From: Mantamonas sphyraenae
Taxonomy: Eukaryota > CRuMs > Mantamonadidae
Direction: 5' to 3'
Length of the DNA stretch: 64,000 nucleotides
Assembly: GCA_026936335.1 (NCBI GenBank)
Contig: JAPMXV010000031.1
Coordinates: 248,001 to 312,000 of the forward strand
Numbering within the stretch: position 1 is the first letter of the stretch; every line of letters starts with the position of its first letter. Positions 62,101-64,000 of this stretch are shown one piece after another. The translations under genes and the position numbers were made by a program. The notes under the pieces are model-generated. The model had not been told where the DNA came from and made no database searches. It saw only the letters and a program-made list of their open reading frames with translations.

Positions 62101-63420
62101 CTGCAACTCCCTTTCCCTGGCCAACGCCGCCTGAAGCCTGTCCTCCAACCCCATGCGGATGCTGCCAAACTTTGCATAATCATCCAGCAGACGCGAACGA
62201 GCCATGGCTTCGCTACGCACCACCTCGTTCATCCCCTGATTGGTCAGTTTCAACGATCGGATGGTCTCCTCCAGCTCTTCGATGCGTGTGTCCTTGGCAT
62301 GCACGGTGTCACGCAGTCCGTCGATGGTCCCCTGCAACTCCTTCAACCGCTCCACGTTGCGTTTGTTCTGCTTGTTCTCGTTGATATACAGGGAGGAGGT
62401 TTCACGCAGTTCAAACTCAAGGGCCCGTTTCACCTGCGTCAACTCCTCCACGTCGCGGCTGCTCATGGCGTTGCTCGATTTCTTGCTGTCCAGCTCCGCA
62501 CGCAGGTCACGAATGATTTCCACCAGCCGTTGCTGCTTCTTTGCCTCTTCTCCCATGGCATGGTTCATCTGCGCAATCTTTGTGTCGTACTGCGAGTTGG
62601 TTTGCAGCAGTTTGGCCCGTTCCGCGTGCCAGCCTTCCGTTTCCCCCAACAGATCCTGGATGCGAGCAGCCAACATGTCGTTCTTCCTCTCCAGGTCATG
62701 GGCTCGCACCTGGGTCTTGGACCAGCCTGCACTCACACGCACCAGGCTGTTCTTGACCCGCACCAGCTCCCGAAGTTTGTCCTCGTGCCGTTCGCTCATC
62801 TCCTTGTGGTTCATGTACAACAGGTACACCCCTGCACGCAACGACGTCATGTCCAGTCTCTTTCTCCGTGTCCTCCGTGTCTCATTCCGTCCCTTTTTCT
62901 TCTCCTTCGGAATCAACTCCAGTTCCGTCAGCAGCTCGCGCACTTTGTTGTCCAACTTCGCCTCCTCCAGGCCCTCTGGCATGCGTGTGTTCCACCCACG
63001 TGCTCGATGCACTGCAAGCACACTCTCCAAACTCAGCTCCGAGTCCAGAAACTCCGTGTTGGTCACAGACGTCCCTGCCAGCGTCGGAACCTGCACCGTC
63101 ACCGAACCCCTCCTCCGTCCGGGCGACCTTCCCGCTCCGGGCGACACCGATGAACTGCCACCCAACGTCGACTCAAACAGAAATGGTGGCGACTGTCGTC
63201 CACTCGATGATGGCGACGATGTGCGTGACCACCCTGACGACGACGCCGTCGAGGTCATCGGCTCCAAAAGAGCCGTTGATTCGCCGCCTTCCACCTCCCT
63301 ATGCGACGACGATGCCTCTTCATCGTCAGCGGTCCCCGTCCCATTCTGCTCCGTATGTATTTGCACCGTCTCCTGCTCCTGTTCCACCTCCTGGGCGCTC
63401 TCCTCGGCGATCGGGTCCAT
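59155..63420 (-). CDS. Long coiled-coil protein with C-terminal TPR-like region, 1,421 aa
   Basis: Single exon, ATG 63420 (MDPIAEESAQEVEQEQETVQ) to TGA 59155. The frame is open upstream, but that part runs across the divergent neighbouring gene, so I took the ATG leaving an 81-base spacer. Residues 1-170 are acidic and Ser/Pro-rich. About 187-540 is a continuous heptad coiled coil (ARIQDLLGETEGWHAERAKL, RLVEIIRDLRAELDSKKSSN). A low-complexity section follows. About 813-1020 has helical hairpins with TPR-like residues (QHYEALLRMVSMNEEATRWM, GMYFYKRRMYGAAVSYLRKA, GASLELQGRHLDAKGVLEQC). The tail is basic with SGRPQSAHA and RRPMSARPT. Long coiled coils plus TPRs suit a cytoskeletal, basal-body or ciliary scaffold; this is inference, and I recognise no named family. 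Its end is 35 bases from the convergent exchange-factor gene. Confidence 0.75.
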   Translation of the reverse strand: MDPIAEESAQEVEQEQETVQIHTEQNGTGTADDEEASSSHREVEGGESTALLEPMTSTASSSGWSRTSSPSSSGRQSPPFLFESTLGGSSSVSPGAGRSPGRRRGSVTVQVPTLAGTSVTNTEFLDSELSLESVLAVHRARGWNTRMPEGLEEAKLDNKVRELLTELELIPKEKKKGRNETRRTRRKRLDMTSLRAGVYLLYMNHKEMSERHEDKLRELVRVKNSLVRVSAGWSKTQVRAHDLERKNDMLAARIQDLLGETEGWHAERAKLLQTNSQYDTKIAQMNHAMGEEAKKQQRLVEIIRDLRAELDSKKSSNAMSSRDVEELTQVKRALEFELRETSSLYINENKQNKRNVERLKELQGTIDGLRDTVHAKDTRIEELEETIRSLKLTNQGMNEVVRSEAMARSRLLDDYAKFGSIRMGLEDRLQAALARERELQDALQDTKERLAETKQAWDEEVQLRKQQKTEWKDKYRAYDEQFRAIQELEEQHKTHIEQSEAQIAKLKSEKEELTRKLEVARKHDERSQREVTKLKNWKALAVLKAKRNKANSVYGVGLDDQSSMILPASASARMGHGPMSSSGSVSGGPGGGAERMPMSPWNLSMLPHSGRSSVSSQRAPSMDAGHPPMQLQRDTPDQMSMHSLLSEMTAMSGEHSSASQAGGTGHAGDSDGSGNEGGMTRKQAEEAAAYGVERDLAPSAASGSSGNNSKEKGLVEWWLTPVDAQILEEAQEGGEEEEEDTEHGQGQGKSKGKGKGKSKGKQTVGLEDERDEEEEEADEQEEDLDHAIGISNMAHVSLLKMPRATWCPLLPYGERRWRHMQPLLGAKAYEFANYYSSVIDAYPQHYEALLRMVSMNEEATRWMQHGQFVECVQALESVLSSREELFGHKHLETYLARETAVVACTVFARQCMQQDGRTEEALRLLKLGEQLLNDQKTPNRSEMRIMVQNTFGMYFYKRRMYGAAVSYLRKALTAGRARKMGVVELCALNCRVGASLELQGRHLDAKGVLEQCLEQLDFYFSVREREEGGDGSSSGASTPLPQRNRQGNMEEEARDVWTALKPPNGSGRRKSGKRRGGAGGAAGGHEEDDDGPLAGGRGGGRRRSTSMGSSGSNRSADGGMTRSRSGSEHVLGASGSVDPHIVVTGSPTATASPTQLKGLQGVSRSTSLVEEGGEGRSQAPTRERARRQLLSVDGMDDHPGTEELEGEDEEDEEDEEERREREAKRKRMDADAHLVRSHVLWNLAVVLKAIGTPDEVRSVVEQCRDSLLGTEGTVSRAWNGRFSRMQEFMKDREAREKEKRKQAAEVRKKRKEAAAGTAEREKKRKGSSGRPQSAHAKLASKGGRKSTSGGGGRRPMSARPTLARRRNVEGISVRVAHDDDDEQGEQGEDGGGEEEVIDLSRVEIKEARRRGKKPRRPQTAR

Positions 63421-63501
63421 GGCTTCGTTTGGCGGCGTCGGCGGCGGCGGCGGCAACGACCACAACCACCACTGCCCACATCGTGAGACACCACCACCAA
63501 A
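63421..63501. promoter_or_regulatory. Short head-to-head spacer between coiled-coil/TPR gene and canopy-like gene
   Basis: Eighty-one bases lie between the chosen divergent starts. The + strand is GGC-rich at first and then CCA/CAC-rich before the canopy-like ATG. No TATA element is visible. The role is inferred from position. Confidence 0.35.
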
Positions 63502-64000
63502 ATGACCACCGGGTATCGTCCCCTCCATGCCTCGCTGACGATGATGATGATGATGATGATTGCAGCTGTGCTGTGCCTGAGTGTGTGCACCGCGCTGGCG
63601 GCTGATGCGGCGTGGGAAGAGCACGAGCGCAACGTGCGCAACACTCTGCCCGACTATGGCAAACCAGAGACCCAACGCAAGCTGAAATGTTCCGGCTGCC
63701 AGGCTGTGGCTGTGGAGATCCGTGATGCACTGGTCAAACGACGTGCCAAGGCTGCCCCTGTCCACGAGTGGGACTATGACGAGATCTTTGAGCGTGTCTG
63801 CAACCAGGATCTGGAACAGTACGGACTGCAGCTGCGCAACAACAAGCCCACCACGGTGAGTATCGGAGAGTGTGTGCGAGAGAGAGCCACCAGGGACAAC
63901 GGATACACACATGGACAGTGTTGCGAGACGTGTGAATGGAGCGTGGGAGACCCGCAGAGTGTGCTGACGTCAGTTTCCGCCGCCACCGCAGGTGTTTTCC
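63502..64000 (+). CDS. 5' part of a canopy/MZB1-like ER protein, runs off the window
   Basis: Exon one is 63502-63855 (118 codons), ending at a GTGAGT donor. The 136-base intron ends in CACCGCAG at 63991, and the next exon has only GTG TTT TCC before the edge. I chose ATG 63502 because it gives a normal signal peptide; six further in-frame ATG codons in a row (63541-63558) start its hydrophobic core (IAAVLCLSVCTALA), and cleavage after ALA is likely. The mature part starts with a helical segment, then KLKCSGCQAVAVEIRDAL and HEWDYDEIFERVCNQDLEQY, which fits the saposin-like fold of canopy/MZB1 proteins: a CxxC pair, a later Cys, and the tyrosine-rich D-Y-x-x-x-x-E-x-V-C pattern. The family acts as ER co-chaperones for secreted and membrane proteins. 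Later cysteines lie outside the window. Confidence 0.75.
   Translation, partial: MTTGYRPLHASLTMMMMMMIAAVLCLSVCTALAADAAWEEHERNVRNTLPDYGKPETQRKLKCSGCQAVAVEIRDALVKRRAKAAPVHEWDYDEIFERVCNQDLEQYGLQLRNNKPTTVSIGECVRERATRDNGYTHGQCCETCEWSVGDPQSVLTSVSAATAGVF

Noticed and set aside
63421-63912. Upstream extension of the coiled-coil/TPR protein
   Set aside because: It would be antisense to the canopy-like exon; the inner ATG at 63420 gives a sensible acidic start and a spacer.

Overview
The window is nuclear DNA of a gene-dense unicellular eukaryote. Genes are separated by tens to a few hundred bases. Many are uninterrupted over 2-13 kb, and the introns I could place (about 80-240 bp) are GT-AG with strong donors (GTACGT, GTAAGT, GTGAGT, GTATGT). 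The set of families (VPS13, TMEM164, a Patched-like transporter, an NDR-type kinase, VPS9 and Dbl-family exchange factors, CRY-DASH, a canopy/MZB1-like ER protein, IPT/TIG receptors) fits a free-living protist, perhaps near the opisthokont/apusozoan part of the tree. I cannot name the species. I see no prokaryotic operon signals, tRNA, rRNA, CRISPR array or transposon.

Layout. 1-7.3 kb: small or unrecognised genes (the 3' end of one gene, a short coiled-coil protein, a membrane-anchored C2-like protein in five exons, TMEM164, a methyltransferase, a two-pass membrane protein). 7.7-14.3 kb: a Patched-related RND transporter, a VPS9-GRAM Rab exchange factor and a small multipass protein. 14.4-17.9 kb: a half-size ABC transporter head-to-head with an NDR/LATS-like kinase whose HRD motif reads HLD. 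17.9-30.3 kb: a tandem duplication of a ~2,015-residue receptor-like protein (seven-bladed SBBP propeller, Cys-rich segment, nine IPT/TIG repeats, Cys-rich segment, about seven membrane passes), followed by the last 17 codons of a third copy. 30.3-35.1 kb: CRY-DASH, a six-pass PAS protein and a PhnD-like binding protein. 35.2-48.6 kb: an uninterrupted VPS13 gene of 4,477 codons. 48.7-53.5 kb: three tandem paralogues with the three-domain EF-1A architecture but no recognisable GTPase motifs, each ending in an F-box-like helix. 53.6-59.1 kb: a VPS9-like/IQ/DH-PH protein. 59.2-63.4 kb: a coiled-coil/TPR protein. 63.5 kb to the end: the start of a canopy/MZB1-like gene.

A loose theme is membrane identity and traffic (two VPS9-type proteins, VPS13, GRAM, C2 and PH modules), but neighbours need not act together. 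The most unusual parts are the tandem receptor pair, in which near-identical backbones carry different propellers and a different short cytoplasmic segment, and the tandem family of EF-1A-derived pseudo-GTPases. Exon joins were worked out by hand from splice sites and reading-frame continuity; no search was run.
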